Source of the DNA: Corynebacterium lujinxingii
Lineage (GTDB): Bacteria; Actinomycetota; Actinomycetes; Mycobacteriales; Mycobacteriaceae
Assembly (NCBI RefSeq): GCF_014490555.1
Contig: NZ_CP061032.1
Span: 1,984,001-2,048,000, forward strand
Length of the DNA stretch: 64,000 bases
Direction of reading: 5' to 3'
Shown: positions 9,098 to 17,888 of the stretch, piece after piece
How the letters are laid out: every line of letters begins with the position of its first letter
Position numbering within the stretch: position 1 is the first letter of the stretch
The notes under the pieces: generated by a model
What the model was told of the DNA's origin: nothing
The model's database searches: none
The model's input: only the letters and a program-made list of their open reading frames with translations
Program-made: the position numbers and the translations under genes

Positions 9098-9895
9098 CTA
9101 CCTGTCCTCTTCGATGTGCTTGAAACCAATCCCCAGGGGCAGCCCGACATTGTCGATCAAGCGCACGCCGTCCAAGTCGACGGCGGCGAGCAGGCGGGCG
9201 TCGCCACGCTCGGGTGCTTCGCGAAGCGCCAGGTCGCGGATCTCCAGATACGCGGGTTCCAACCCCTCGGAGGCGAGCACGCCGCGCACCGTCTCGAGCA
9301 CCTTGTCGGCGCCGTGCTCGGCCGCGTGGGCACCGGCGGTCAGCGCTGCGGGCAGGGCGAGCGCCGCATCGCGCTTGTCCTCCGGCACGTCCGCGTTGCG
9401 CAGCGACACGGGCAGCCCGTCCGGGGTGCGCACCGTGGGCACGCTGTGGAGTTTGACCTCCATCCGCAGGCCCGAGACCGCATATTGCGTGGCGACGAGC
9501 ACCTCAAAGTCCTTCTCCCCCAACACCAGATCCGTCGCGTGGGTGGCGTTGACCGCCGCGAGGATGCGGGCGACCTCACGCTGGGTGGTCTCCGGGTCCT
9601 CCAGGGGTGCGACACCGGAATCGACGCGCACCTTGGTGTCCAGCGCGCCGTGGAAGACAACGTCCACGTTTTCCTGCGCCAAGACGTCCGGCACCTCGTC
9701 GCCGGTAAACGTCACCACCACATACGAGCCGAGCAGCGACTTCGCCGCGCGTATCAACTCAATGTGCCCGGCGTGGACATCGCGGCCCAGCGGCACCACG
9801 ACCACCGACTTGCCGATCTTGCGAAACGCCCGGCCGTACGTAGCCAACAGCGCCTCGTCGGTGACCACCACCGCGTTTCCTGCTTCAAACGCCAT
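9098..9895 (-). CDS. panC: Pantoate--beta-alanine ligase-like protein, divergent
   Basis: 265 residues in the panC position of the conserved fol-pan block; its ATG directly abuts the stop of the DUF2520 gene (TAAATG). PanC joins pantoate and beta-alanine using ATP. Family marks kept: the HIGH-like HAGHIELIRAAK, LGEKDFEVLVATQYAVSGL, and SLRNADVPEDKRDAALAL in place of the usual S-R-N-R-Y-L stretch. Family marks lost: the FVNPxQF motif that shapes the pantoate site reads FTGDEVPDV here, and MGALHEGH is altered to LGRDVHAGH. The nucleotidyltransferase fold is credible, but activity as a normal PanC is uncertain. No panD follows. Confidence 0.75.
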   Translation of the reverse strand: MAFEAGNAVVVTDEALLATYGRAFRKIGKSVVVVPLGRDVHAGHIELIRAAKSLLGSYVVVTFTGDEVPDVLAQENVDVVFHGALDTKVRVDSGVAPLEDPETTQREVARILAAVNATHATDLVLGEKDFEVLVATQYAVSGLRMEVKLHSVPTVRTPDGLPVSLRNADVPEDKRDAALALPAALTAGAHAAEHGADKVLETVRGVLASEGLEPAYLEIRDLALREAPERGDARLLAAVDLDGVRLIDNVGLPLGIGFKHIEEDR

Positions 9896-10597
9896 TTATC
9901 CTCCCTCGTATTTCTCAATGACCCACAGCTCGGTATCCGTGTCCTGCTCCATCTCACCGCGCCTGCGCTGCAAGTCCACGAACAACCTGCGCACACCCGG
10001 TTCCTCGAGCGCGCCCAACAGCCGGTCGAGCTCGCCTGGGCTCTTGGCTTGACGACGACCCGCCGGCGCCGACAGAAACGCATCCGCCACCGCGTCGAAG
10101 TCCGGGATCGCACTGCTCAGCAGTTCCAGCGCGTCGTCGCGCACGGTCATTTCCAGCGCGCGCAGTTCCTGGGCAGCGGCGATTGTCGGTCGCCGCCGGT
10201 CGTCGATACGCATGCTCGTGCCGCCGATTTCCGCGATGAGCAGGCCGACCACGGTTTCGCCGATCTCGTCGGCGGCGGAGGTGACCCAGATATCGCCGAA
10301 AAGGTTGTGGGCGCACATGGTGATGGCTTGGGCGGTTTCGACGTCGTCGAGAAGCTGCGGGCCCTCCTCCAGCGCGGTGTGGAGAAACATCTGGCGCGGG
10401 CGGGCGTAGTCGGCAAGCAGTGCGGCAGCGGCGCGGATATCGCCCGCGCGGCCTTCCAGCAGCACGAGGTCAACGTGCGCGATGGCGCCCGGGTCCTCGT
10501 TGACGTCGATCGGGCGCACCGTGTGCCCGGCGCGCTGCAGTTCATGCGTGAGCTGGCTGTGCCCCGGGATTGCGCCTACGAGCAGGCGTGGCGCCAT
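9896..10597 (-). CDS. Rossmann-like / DUF2520-type protein
   Basis: 233 residues starting MAPRLLVGAIPGHSQLTHEL. A short Rossmann-like N-terminal part leads to an all-helical C-terminal part (ITMCAHNLFGDIWVTSAADEIGETVVGLLIAEIGG) as in DUF2520 proteins. Those proteins sit directly upstream of panC in many actinobacteria (Rv3603c position) and resemble ketopantoate-reductase-type dehydrogenases. The glycine-rich nucleotide loop is weak here (VGAIPGHSQL), so cofactor binding is doubtful. Start and stop abut both neighbours, consistent with translational coupling. Confidence 0.7.
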   Translation of the reverse strand: MAPRLLVGAIPGHSQLTHELQRAGHTVRPIDVNEDPGAIAHVDLVLLEGRAGDIRAAAALLADYARPRQMFLHTALEEGPQLLDDVETAQAITMCAHNLFGDIWVTSAADEIGETVVGLLIAEIGGTSMRIDDRRRPTIAAAQELRALEMTVRDDALELLSSAIPDFDAVADAFLSAPAGRRQAKSPGELDRLLGALEEPGVRRLFVDLQRRRGEMEQDTDTELWVIEKYEGG

Positions 10598-11350
10598 CTA
10601 CTTCCCCTGGCGCGCGAGCAGCTCGGCGACGGAAATGGAATCGTTGCGCTCGTCGCGACGACGGCGGCCGGAGCGGCGCGGCTCCTCCTGCGGCTCCGGC
10701 TCCGGGGTCGGCTCCGGCTCGGCCTGGGCGGTGCGCTCGCTGATGAGGTCCGACAGCGGGTTGCGGGCAGCGCGTGACGACGGCTGCGTACCGATGCGCC
10801 CCGCAATCGCATCCGAACTCGGCGCGCCGGTGGGGCGCACGCGGCTAATCACCACGGTGTCGTCGGTGGACGGCGACGGGCGGGTCGGCTCCGGTTCAGG
10901 TGCCGGTTCCGGGGTGCGCTCAATTTCGGTGATGCGGCGGGCGGAGGCGCGCACGGCGGCCGGCTCGTACTCGAAAACACGGCCGTTGAGCTCCTCCAGC
11001 TGCTCGCGCAGCGCCTGGATCTCGTCCTGCAGTGCGCGAAGCGCCTCCATGTCCACCGGGGCCTCGCCACCCTGCGGCAGCGCTGCGAGGGTGGCCTGGT
11101 GGCGCTCCTCCTGCTCGCGGATCTGTTCGCGGGCGGCTTCGGCGTCGCGGGTGGCGTCGTCACGCTCCCTGCGATTGCGGAAGTTGAGGATGAGGCCTGC
11201 GGCACCGGCCCACAGCGCGAAGATGAGCGCGACCTTCAGCGCGTTGGCGGAGTTGGTAAATAGCATGACCACGGTGCCAATCACGGCGACAACGAACGGG
11301 ATGATGACCCACAGGTTTGCGCTGTCCCGGGACGTGTTCTTGGCACTCAT
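10598..11350 (-). CDS. DUF6779-type membrane protein
   Basis: 250 residues from ATG 11350. Two predicted membrane helices near the N-terminus (LWVIIPFVVAVIGTVVMLF and ALKVALIFALWAGAAGLIL) are followed by a charged coiled-coil-prone stretch (RRERDDATRDAEAAREQIREQEERHQATL) and a disordered Pro/Glu/Arg tail. This layout and its place between DUF3180 and DUF2520 genes match the Rv3604c group. A longer reading frame extends upstream but overlaps the DUF3180 gene, so the internal ATG is preferred. Function unknown. Confidence 0.75.
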   Translation of the reverse strand: MSAKNTSRDSANLWVIIPFVVAVIGTVVMLFTNSANALKVALIFALWAGAAGLILNFRNRRERDDATRDAEAAREQIREQEERHQATLAALPQGGEAPVDMEALRALQDEIQALREQLEELNGRVFEYEPAAVRASARRITEIERTPEPAPEPEPTRPSPSTDDTVVISRVRPTGAPSSDAIAGRIGTQPSSRAARNPLSDLISERTAQAEPEPTPEPEPQEEPRRSGRRRRDERNDSISVAELLARQGK

Positions 11351-11360
11351 GCCCAACACT

Positions 11361-11828
11361 CTAGCCAACGCCCTCCCCCTCGGACGGTGGCGACACCTCG
11401 CAGTTTTTCTCCAGCACCAACCCGGCGATACACAGCGCCAGCCCGCCGAGCGCGCCCACGGTGAGCGGCACGACATCGTCGGAGGCGGCGGCGAGCACGT
11501 CCAACTTGCGCACCACGTACATCAGCGCGCCCGCGTACACGCCGCCGCAGATCGCTCCCGCCCAGGCGCTCGCCTTGCCAAAGACCATGAAGTTCGCCGC
11601 CTGCATCGGGTTGAGTTGGCTGCGGTCCAGCCCGACCAGGCCATCTTTGCGGCGCTTGCGCACCACATATGCGAGCCACCCGGCCACCACGGCAATCCCC
11701 CACAGCGACAGCGGCACCACTAGGTCCAGTGATTCCAGCCAGCCGTAGAAGCGGCGCACGAGAATCAGCGCCGCCGCGGCGAAAAACCCGGCGGCGGCGA
11801 TGAGCCCCTCGATCGGCGTGCGCTTCAT
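11361..11828 (-). CDS. DUF3180 membrane protein
   Basis: 155 residues from ATG 11828, overlapping the folK stop as ATGA, which indicates translational coupling. Four membrane helices are visible: IEGLIAAAGFFAAAALILVR, LVVPLSLWGIAVVAGWLAYVV, the ASAWAGAICGGVYAGALMYVV region and VPLTVGALGGLALCIAGLVLE. A conserved loop LDRSQLNPMQAANFMVFGKA lies between helices 2 and 3. Family position is that of Rv3605c, always next to folK. Function unknown. Confidence 0.85.
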   Translation of the reverse strand: MKRTPIEGLIAAAGFFAAAALILVRRFYGWLESLDLVVPLSLWGIAVVAGWLAYVVRKRRKDGLVGLDRSQLNPMQAANFMVFGKASAWAGAICGGVYAGALMYVVRKLDVLAAASDDVVPLTVGALGGLALCIAGLVLEKNCEVSPPSEGEGVG

Positions 11829-12292
11829 AGCTTGCGCACCCCCTGGTCCTCCAGGCCGTCGAGCAGCTCCCGTATCGACGACCCGTTTAACTCCGCCGTC
11901 GGATCCATCTCCAACCACGGCTCGAGCACGAACTGGCGCAGGTGCGCCCGCGGGTGCGGCACGGTGAGCTCCGGGTCATCGGAGGTGTAGCCGTCGATGA
12001 ACACGATGTCCACGTCCAACGTGCGCGGTCCCCAGCGCTCCACCCGCACCCGGTCGGCTTCCTCCTCGAGCCGCTGGCAGCGAGCGAGCAACTCACGCGG
12101 GGTCTGGTCGACCTCGACGATCAGGCTCTGGTTGAGAAAATCCGGCTGGTCGGTCTTGCCCCACGGCGCGGTGGCGTAGAGCGAACTCTTGGCGACGACC
12201 TCGCCTACGAACTCGTCGACAACCGCGCGCAGGTGCGCACGCGCATCGCCCATGTTGGACCCGGATGACAGCACCGCGCGCATGATCGTCAC
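11825..12292 (-). CDS. folK: 6-hydroxymethyl-7,8-dihydropterin pyrophosphokinase
   Basis: Transfers pyrophosphate from ATP to hydroxymethyl-dihydropterin in folate synthesis. 155 residues, normal for the family. HPPK marks: SSGSNMGD at the start, the substrate-binding YATAPWG and QPDFLNQSLIVEV, and RVRVERWGPRTLDVDIVFIDG with the metal-binding DVD, then VPHPRAHLRQFVLEPW. Overlaps folB upstream and DUF3180 downstream by 4 bases each. A word matching GTCGTCGATACG lies at 11870-11882, read as S-S-I-R using an ATA codon. Confidence 0.95.
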   Translation of the reverse strand: MTIMRAVLSSGSNMGDARAHLRAVVDEFVGEVVAKSSLYATAPWGKTDQPDFLNQSLIVEVDQTPRELLARCQRLEEEADRVRVERWGPRTLDVDIVFIDGYTSDDPELTVPHPRAHLRQFVLEPWLEMDPTAELNGSSIRELLDGLEDQGVRKL

Positions 12293-12660
12293 ATCCGCTT
12301 CCGGGACCGGCGGGCGACAACGGCGACGTCGTCGAACATCGCGGGGATCGGCGCGTGCGGCTTGTGCAGCGTGACCTCGACGGCGTGCAGCACGTCGTAG
12401 GTGCGCATGGCGGTCTCCGCGATCTCGACTGCGACCGTCTCGATGAGCTGTCGCGGCGTGCCCGTGGCGATGTCCAGTGCAGTTTGGGCCAGTTCGGCGT
12501 AGTTGACGGTTTTGGTGAGGTCGTCGTTAAGCGCGGCGTCCGCGAACTCGAGCCAGCACACGATATCCAGCGAGAACGCCTGGCCGAATTCGGTTTCGTG
12601 CTCAAACACGCCGTGGTTGGCGTGGAACGTGAGCCCTTTAAGTTCGATGCGGTCAGCCAT
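12289..12660 (-). CDS. folB: Dihydroneopterin aldolase
   Basis: Cleaves dihydroneopterin to hydroxymethyl-dihydropterin. 123 residues from ATG 12660 (MADRIELKGLTFHANHGVFEHE, the usual N-terminus with GxxGVxxHE). An upstream in-frame start would extend 7 residues with no family support. The late EVTLHKPHAPIPAMFDDVAV contains the typical KPxAPI. It overlaps folP by 8 bases and folK by 4, so the fol genes are translationally coupled. Confidence 0.95.
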   Translation of the reverse strand: MADRIELKGLTFHANHGVFEHETEFGQAFSLDIVCWLEFADAALNDDLTKTVNYAELAQTALDIATGTPRQLIETVAVEIAETAMRTYDVLHAVEVTLHKPHAPIPAMFDDVAVVARRSRKRM

Positions 12661-13495
12661 GGCTCCACCTTGCCACCACATCCACCGCGTCGCGCGAGAC
12701 CGCCACCTCGTGCACCCGCACGCACCACGCGCCGGCCTGCGCGGACAGCGCGGTCACCGCGGCCGTGGCAGGGTCGGCATCGACGGGTGTGGCCTCGAGG
12801 CCCCGGTCCGCACGGATCTCGGTGAGGAAGCGCTTGCGCGACGCGCCCACCAGGATCGGGAACTCGCCGGCAATAAACTCCGGCAGCGCATTAAGCAGCG
12901 CCCAGTTATCGGCCGCGGTCTTGGCAAAGCCGAGTCCCGGGTCGAGGGTGATCTGGTCTTTGGCTACTCCTTTTGCGGTGGCGTTGTCCACGAGTTCGGC
13001 GAGCACCTCGTGCACGTCGCGCACCACGTCCCCGCCGTGGTCGGCGGCACCAGAGGCGTTGACAAACGCGTCCGCGCGCCAGTGCATGAGGCACACCGGC
13101 AGCCCGGTTTCCGCCATCACGCGGTACATGTCCGGATCCGCCAGACCGCCGGAGACGTCGTTGATCAAATCGACGCCCTCCTCCGCCGCGGCCTGGGCGG
13201 TGGCGGCGCGCATCGTGTCGATCGAGGTGCGGATCCCGTCGGCGTGCAGCGCGCGGATGACCGGGCGGATGCGCTCCGCCTCCACCTCGGCCGGCACCCT
13301 GGTGGCGCCGGGGCGGGTCGATTCCGCGCCGACGTCGATAATGTCCGCGCCGAGGTGCACCAACTCATGCGCGTGCGCGATCGCGTCGTCGGCGACGAGC
13401 CACTTGCCGCCGTCCGAAAACGAATCCTCCGTGACGTTGACAATGCCCATCACGCTCGTGCGCCCGGGCACCGAGAGGTCGGCGACGGTGGTCAT
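12653..13495 (-). CDS. folP: Dihydropteroate synthase
   Basis: Condenses hydroxymethyl-dihydropterin pyrophosphate with p-aminobenzoate; the target of sulfonamides. 280 residues. Motifs in order: VMGIVNVTEDSFSDGG, ADIIDVGAESTRPGA, IRTSIDTMRA, DLINDVSGG, PVCLMHWR, TLDPGLGFAKTAADNWALL, and VGASRKRFL near residue 215. Three bases separate it from folE upstream. Nothing unusual except dense overlap with folB. Confidence 0.96.
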   Translation of the reverse strand: MTTVADLSVPGRTSVMGIVNVTEDSFSDGGKWLVADDAIAHAHELVHLGADIIDVGAESTRPGATRVPAEVEAERIRPVIRALHADGIRTSIDTMRAATAQAAAEEGVDLINDVSGGLADPDMYRVMAETGLPVCLMHWRADAFVNASGAADHGGDVVRDVHEVLAELVDNATAKGVAKDQITLDPGLGFAKTAADNWALLNALPEFIAGEFPILVGASRKRFLTEIRADRGLEATPVDADPATAAVTALSAQAGAWCVRVHEVAVSRDAVDVVARWSHG

Positions 13496-13498
13496 CGG

Positions 13499-14074
13499 CT
13501 ACCCCCTGATCAGGCTCAGGACCTCGGCGCGCGAGGCCGCGTTGCTCTGAAAACCCCCGCGCACCGCCGAGGTGGTCGTCGTCGCGCCGGGCTTGCGGAT
13601 CCCTCGCATCGCCATACACAGGTGCTCACACTCGATCACGACGATCACCGCGGAAGCCCCTAGCTTTTCGACGATCGCATCCGCAATCTGCGCCGTCAAC
13701 CGCTCTTGCACCTGCGGCCGCCTCGCGTACATATCGGCCACACGTGCCAACTTGGACAGCCCGGTGACCTTGCCGTCCGGGCCCGGGATGTAGCCGATGT
13801 GCGCCTCGCCGTAAAACGGCACCAAGTGGTGCTCGCAGGTGGAATAGATCGGGATGTCGCGCACGAGCACCAGCTCGCGGTGATTTTCGGAGAACGACTT
13901 CTCCAGGTGCACCTTCGGGTCCTCGTGCAGACCCGCGAAGACCTCTTCGTAGGCCCGCGCCACACGCGCCGGCGTTTCAACGAGCCCCTCACGGTCTGGG
14001 TCTTCCCCCACCGCAATGAGCAGCTCACGCACGGCGGCCTCGGCGCGCTCGCGGTCGAACTTAAACGTCGTCAT
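13499..14074 (-). CDS. folE: GTP cyclohydrolase I
   Basis: First enzyme of folate synthesis, forming dihydroneopterin triphosphate from GTP. 191 residues from ATG 14074. Marks: GLVETPARVARAYEEVF, YSTCEHHLVPFYGEAHIGYIP with the zinc-binding Cys and His, QERLTAQIADAI, and IECEHLCMAMRGIRKPGATTTTSAVRG carrying the second zinc cysteine. The start lies inside the last codons of ftsH (14-base overlap). A longer frame upstream is out-of-family and overlaps ftsH fully. Confidence 0.96.
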   Translation of the reverse strand: MTTFKFDRERAEAAVRELLIAVGEDPDREGLVETPARVARAYEEVFAGLHEDPKVHLEKSFSENHRELVLVRDIPIYSTCEHHLVPFYGEAHIGYIPGPDGKVTGLSKLARVADMYARRPQVQERLTAQIADAIVEKLGASAVIVVIECEHLCMAMRGIRKPGATTTTSAVRGGFQSNAASRAEVLSLIRG

Positions 14075-16295
14075 CCTCGCTCCTCCTGTGCTTCGGCTCC
14101 CGCTCGTGCTCCGGCAACTGGAAGCCGATCTCCTCGGTCTTTTGTTCCTCGCTGGCCGGGTAGTTCTGGGCGCCCGGGTGCTGGCCCGGGTACGTCCAGC
14201 CTTCCGGCGGCTTCGGCCCGCCGTACTGCGGGGCCTTGCCCTTCGGCGGCTGCCAGCGCGACGAGCCCTTCTGCTGGTTCTGCTCCGCCTCGCGCTCTTG
14301 ACGACGACGCTCACGCGTCGCCTTCGATGCGTCCAGGATGGAGAAGCGCTTCGGCGGTTCCTCGCCGCGCTCCTTTGCAATCTCCACCGGGGTCTTCACC
14401 GGCTCGCGGCCGGCCTGGCGGCCGAAGCGGATGTCGTGCGACGGCAGCGGCGGGCGCTGCGGCTCAATGGAGTCGAAAATCTCCTCCAGGTCACCGCGGC
14501 GCAGCGTCTCCTTTTCCAGCAGCTGCAAGGCGAGCGTATCCAGCTCGTCGCGGTAGCGCTCGAGGGTGGAGTAGGCGACCTTGTGGGCTTCGTCGAGAAG
14601 CGCCTGCATCTCGTCGTCAATCTTCGCAGCCACCGCCGGGGAGTACTCCAGCGAGCCGCCGGAGCCGCTGCCCGAGAACGGGTCGCCTTGCTCCTGGCCG
14701 TACTTCACCGGGCCGAGCGCGGAGGTCATGCCGTACTCGGTGACCATCGCACGCGCGATCTTCGTGGCCTGCTCGATATCGTTGGACGCGCCCGTGGTCG
14801 GCGCGCCGAAGACCAATTCCTCGGCGGAGCGGCCGCCCATGGCGAAGACCATGCGGGCGAAGAGTTCGTCGCGGGTGTACATGCCCTTGTCGTCCTCGTC
14901 GGCCGTCATCGCGAAGCCGCCGGTGCGGCCGCGGGCGAGGATGGTGACCTTGTACACGCGCTCGATGTCCTTCAGCGCCCACGCGGCGAGCGTGTGGCCG
15001 CCCTCGTGGTAGGCGGTGACCTTCTTCTCGTGCTCGGAAATGACCTTGCTGGAGCGGCGCGGGCCTCCGATGACGCGGTCCGTGGCCTCCTCGAGCGCGT
15101 CGGCGGTAATCACGTTGCCGCCGATGCGGGCGGTGAGCAGCGCGGCCTCGTTGAGCACGTTCGCCAAATCCGCGCCCGACATGCCGGCGGTGCGCTTCGC
15201 TAGCGCATCCAGCGAGACGTCCTTGGCCAGCGGCTTGTCCTTGGCATGCACCTTGAGAATCTGCGCGCGGCCGGCGAGATCCGGGTTGGTCACCGGGATC
15301 TGACGGTCGAAACGGCCCGGGCGTAAAAGCGCCGGGTCGAGGATGTCCGGGCGGTTCGTCGCCGCAATGAGGATGACACCCTCGCGGCCGGAGAAGCCGT
15401 CCATCTCCACCAGCAACTGGTTGAGCGTCTGCTCGCGCTCGTCGTGGCCGCCGCCCATGCCGGAGCCGCGCTGGCGGCCAACCGCGTCGATCTCGTCGAC
15501 GAAGATGATGCACGGGCTGTTCTCCCGCGCCTGCTTGAACAAGTCGCGCACACGGGAGGCGCCGACACCGACGAACATCTCCACAAAGTCCGAGCCGGAA
15601 ATGGTGTAAAACGGCACGCCCGCCTCGCCAGCAACAGCACGGGCGAGCAGGGTCTTACCTGTGCCCGGCGGGCCGTAGAGCAGCACGCCGCGCGGGATCT
15701 TCGCCCCGAGCTTCTCGTAGGCGGTCGGGTCGGTGAGGAAGTCGACCACCTCGTGCAGCTCGTCGACGGCCTCGTCGGCACCCGCCACGTCCTCGAACGT
15801 GTTCGTCGGGTTGTCCTTGGTCAACTGCTTCGCCTTCGACCCGCCGATGCCGAACGGGCCGCCACCGCCCGACTGCATGCGGTACATGAAGAAGAACAGC
15901 AGGCCGAAGACCAGGATCATCGGCAGCATGAAGCCGAGCATGGACATCAGGAACGAATCCTGCGTCACGTTCGTCTCGTAGGAGTCGGCGTCCGCCTCGC
16001 GCACCGCCTGGAAGATATCCGGGGCGGTGCGGGCCGGGTACTGCGCGGAGATGGATTCGATGCCCTCGCGCTCGTCGACAGTAATCGGCTCACGCAGGTC
16101 GATGCGTACCCGCTGCTCGCGGTCGTCGATCTGCACTTCCTCCGCGTTGTGGTCGCGGAGCTGCTCCATGGCCACGGAGGTGTCCACGCTCTGGTACGCG
16201 CGGGAATCGTCCCCGATCAGCGTGAGCAGATAGAGGACGATGAGCGCGGTGGCGCCGATGATGCCCCACCGCATGATGTTTTTATTTTTGCTCAT
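14061..16295 (-). CDS. ftsH: ATP-dependent zinc metalloprotease FtsH
   Basis: Membrane AAA+ protease that degrades unassembled or short-lived membrane and cytoplasmic proteins. 744 residues. Two N-terminal membrane helices (about 8-27 and 115-137) flank an external domain. The AAA module follows (Walker A GPPGTGKT near 207, Walker B IIFVDEID, second region of homology ATNRPDILDPALLRPGRFDR), then the zinc site HEGGH near 430. The long Pro/Gly/Lys-rich tail (~100 residues) is typical of actinobacterial FtsH. Upstream is hpt, 15 bases away. Confidence 0.97.
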   Translation of the reverse strand: MSKNKNIMRWGIIGATALIVLYLLTLIGDDSRAYQSVDTSVAMEQLRDHNAEEVQIDDREQRVRIDLREPITVDEREGIESISAQYPARTAPDIFQAVREADADSYETNVTQDSFLMSMLGFMLPMILVFGLLFFFMYRMQSGGGGPFGIGGSKAKQLTKDNPTNTFEDVAGADEAVDELHEVVDFLTDPTAYEKLGAKIPRGVLLYGPPGTGKTLLARAVAGEAGVPFYTISGSDFVEMFVGVGASRVRDLFKQARENSPCIIFVDEIDAVGRQRGSGMGGGHDEREQTLNQLLVEMDGFSGREGVILIAATNRPDILDPALLRPGRFDRQIPVTNPDLAGRAQILKVHAKDKPLAKDVSLDALAKRTAGMSGADLANVLNEAALLTARIGGNVITADALEEATDRVIGGPRRSSKVISEHEKKVTAYHEGGHTLAAWALKDIERVYKVTILARGRTGGFAMTADEDDKGMYTRDELFARMVFAMGGRSAEELVFGAPTTGASNDIEQATKIARAMVTEYGMTSALGPVKYGQEQGDPFSGSGSGGSLEYSPAVAAKIDDEMQALLDEAHKVAYSTLERYRDELDTLALQLLEKETLRRGDLEEIFDSIEPQRPPLPSHDIRFGRQAGREPVKTPVEIAKERGEEPPKRFSILDASKATRERRRQEREAEQNQQKGSSRWQPPKGKAPQYGGPKPPEGWTYPGQHPGAQNYPASEEQKTEEIGFQLPEHEREPKHRRSEDDDV

Positions 16296-16310
16296 AAACC
16301 TTTGTTCTAG

Positions 16311-16910
16311 TTATTCAGCGTCCGAGTAGACCCGCGGGTGAAGCGTGCCCACATACGGCAGGTCGCGGTAGCGCTCGGCGTAATCCAAGCCGTAGCCGAT
16401 GACGAACTCGTTCGGGATGTCGAACCCGATGTCGAGCAAGTCGATCTGCGCCGTCTGCACGTCCGGCTTCCGCAAAAGAGTAACGACTTCAAGACTCTTC
16501 GGGTTCCGGTTGCGCAAGTTGCGCAGCAGCCAGGACAGGGTCAGGCCGGAATCGATGATGTCCTCGACCACCAGCACGTCGCGGCCGGCGATCTCTTTAT
16601 CCAGGTCCTTCAGAATGCGGACCACACCGGAGCTCGTCGTCGAGTTGCCGTAGGAGGACACCGCCATGAATTCCATCTCCGCCGGGATGGACAGCTTGCG
16701 CGCGAAGTCAGTCAGGAAAAACACCGCGCCCTTGAGCACGCACACCAGGATCAAATCCTGTTCGGAGTCGCGGTACTTCTCCGAGACCATGTCCGCCAAC
16801 TCCTGGATGCGGTTCTGCAACACCTCTTCGTTGATCAGAATCGCCTCCACATCCTCGCCGTAGCGGTTCGGCGGGACGTTGAAGTCTTTGGTGTCGTGCA
16901 ACTCAGTCAT
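16311..16910 (-). CDS. hpt: Hypoxanthine phosphoribosyltransferase
   Basis: Salvages hypoxanthine/guanine to IMP/GMP using PRPP. 199 residues with the PRPP loop VLVVEDIIDSGLTL (about 120-133), FMAVSSYGN, VCVLKGAVFFLTDFAR, and IGFDIPNEFVIGYGLDYAERYRDLPYVG near the end. The hpt-ftsH order and tilS upstream are conserved in actinobacteria. AAGGG before the ATG at 16910 serves as ribosome-binding site. The 93-base gap to tilS holds no gene and could carry a promoter. Confidence 0.95.
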   Translation of the reverse strand: MTELHDTKDFNVPPNRYGEDVEAILINEEVLQNRIQELADMVSEKYRDSEQDLILVCVLKGAVFFLTDFARKLSIPAEMEFMAVSSYGNSTTSSGVVRILKDLDKEIAGRDVLVVEDIIDSGLTLSWLLRNLRNRNPKSLEVVTLLRKPDVQTAQIDLLDIGFDIPNEFVIGYGLDYAERYRDLPYVGTLHPRVYSDAE

Positions 16911-17003
16911 GGGCGGGCCCTTCCCTTTCGCTGTTCACGTGCGCGTAACTTCCACATCTTGCCACTTCGTTCAGGGAAGGCACAACCACCTGGGAGGTTT
17001 GCG

Positions 17004-17888
17004 CTAGCGCAGGCGCAATTCCCCGTCCACGCGCACCACCGCGCGCCCACCGCCGACGGGGATCGGGCCTTGGCCGTGCCAGTCGGTCACCAGCGCCTCA
17101 ATCGCCGCGAGTTGGTCGCCTTGGACGCGCATGCCTTCATCCAGGAGCCATTTCGCTAATCGACGACGCCTCACCGCCCCCGCATCCCGCCCCAGCTCCG
17201 CACACGACGTGGTCGGCGTGAGGTCCACGAGTCGCTCGATGAGCGCCTGGTCTTCCGCAATCCGATCGGCGGTGGCGGCCAGCGCGGGCACAGCGTCGCC
17301 ACCGATCAGCTCGGTCAGCGTCGGGATGATGCCGGTGCGCACGGCCACGCGGCGAAACGCCGGGTCGTTGTTCATCGGGTCGTGCCACGGGTCGAGGCCG
17401 AGCTCCTCGCACGCGCCGACGGTGTCCTCGCGGCGGATGGTGAGAAACGGCCGGACCACCCTGCCATTTCTTGCTGCCATGCCGGACGGGTTGCCGCGCA
17501 GTGCGCCGAGCAGCAGCGTTTCCGCCTGGTCGTCGGCGGTGTGAGCAACCCACACGTCGCCGCCGTGTTCCAGCAGCGCGTTGTACCGCGCCTGTCTGGC
17601 CGCGGCCTCGACGTTGCCGGGGCCTACCGTCACCTTGGCCACCGTCGCAGAAAACCTGAACTCGCGGGCTGCTGCCGCGGCGCGCTCGGCGACCTCGGCC
17701 GATCCGGGTTGCAATCCGTGGTCGACCACCACAACCGAGACATCTTTCTTTTCCGCCGCAGCGGCCGCGACCAGCGCCAATGAGTCCGGGCCTCCGGAAA
17801 GACCAATCACTGCCGGCCCATCGAAGCCGCGCACGGCCCGCCGGCACGCGAGGAAGTGCGGCGAGCGGCGTGGCCAGAACGGCTCCAT
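17004..17888 (-). CDS. tilS: tRNA(Ile)-lysidine synthase
   Basis: Modifies C34 of the CAU-anticodon tRNA(Ile) to lysidine so it reads AUA. 294 residues. The PP-loop ATP site is VIGLSGGPDSLALVAAA near residue 30, followed by VVVVDHGLQPGSAEVAERA and WVAHTADDQAETLLLGALRG. The length is that of the short actinobacterial form without the C-terminal lysine-recognition domain. Its ATG overlaps the dacB stop by one base (TAATG). Relevant here because AUA codons, although rare, recur in a repeated DNA word in this window. Confidence 0.93.
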   Translation of the reverse strand: MEPFWPRRSPHFLACRRAVRGFDGPAVIGLSGGPDSLALVAAAAAEKKDVSVVVVDHGLQPGSAEVAERAAAAAREFRFSATVAKVTVGPGNVEAAARQARYNALLEHGGDVWVAHTADDQAETLLLGALRGNPSGMAARNGRVVRPFLTIRREDTVGACEELGLDPWHDPMNNDPAFRRVAVRTGIIPTLTELIGGDAVPALAATADRIAEDQALIERLVDLTPTTSCAELGRDAGAVRRRRLAKWLLDEGMRVQGDQLAAIEALVTDWHGQGPIPVGGGRAVVRVDGELRLR

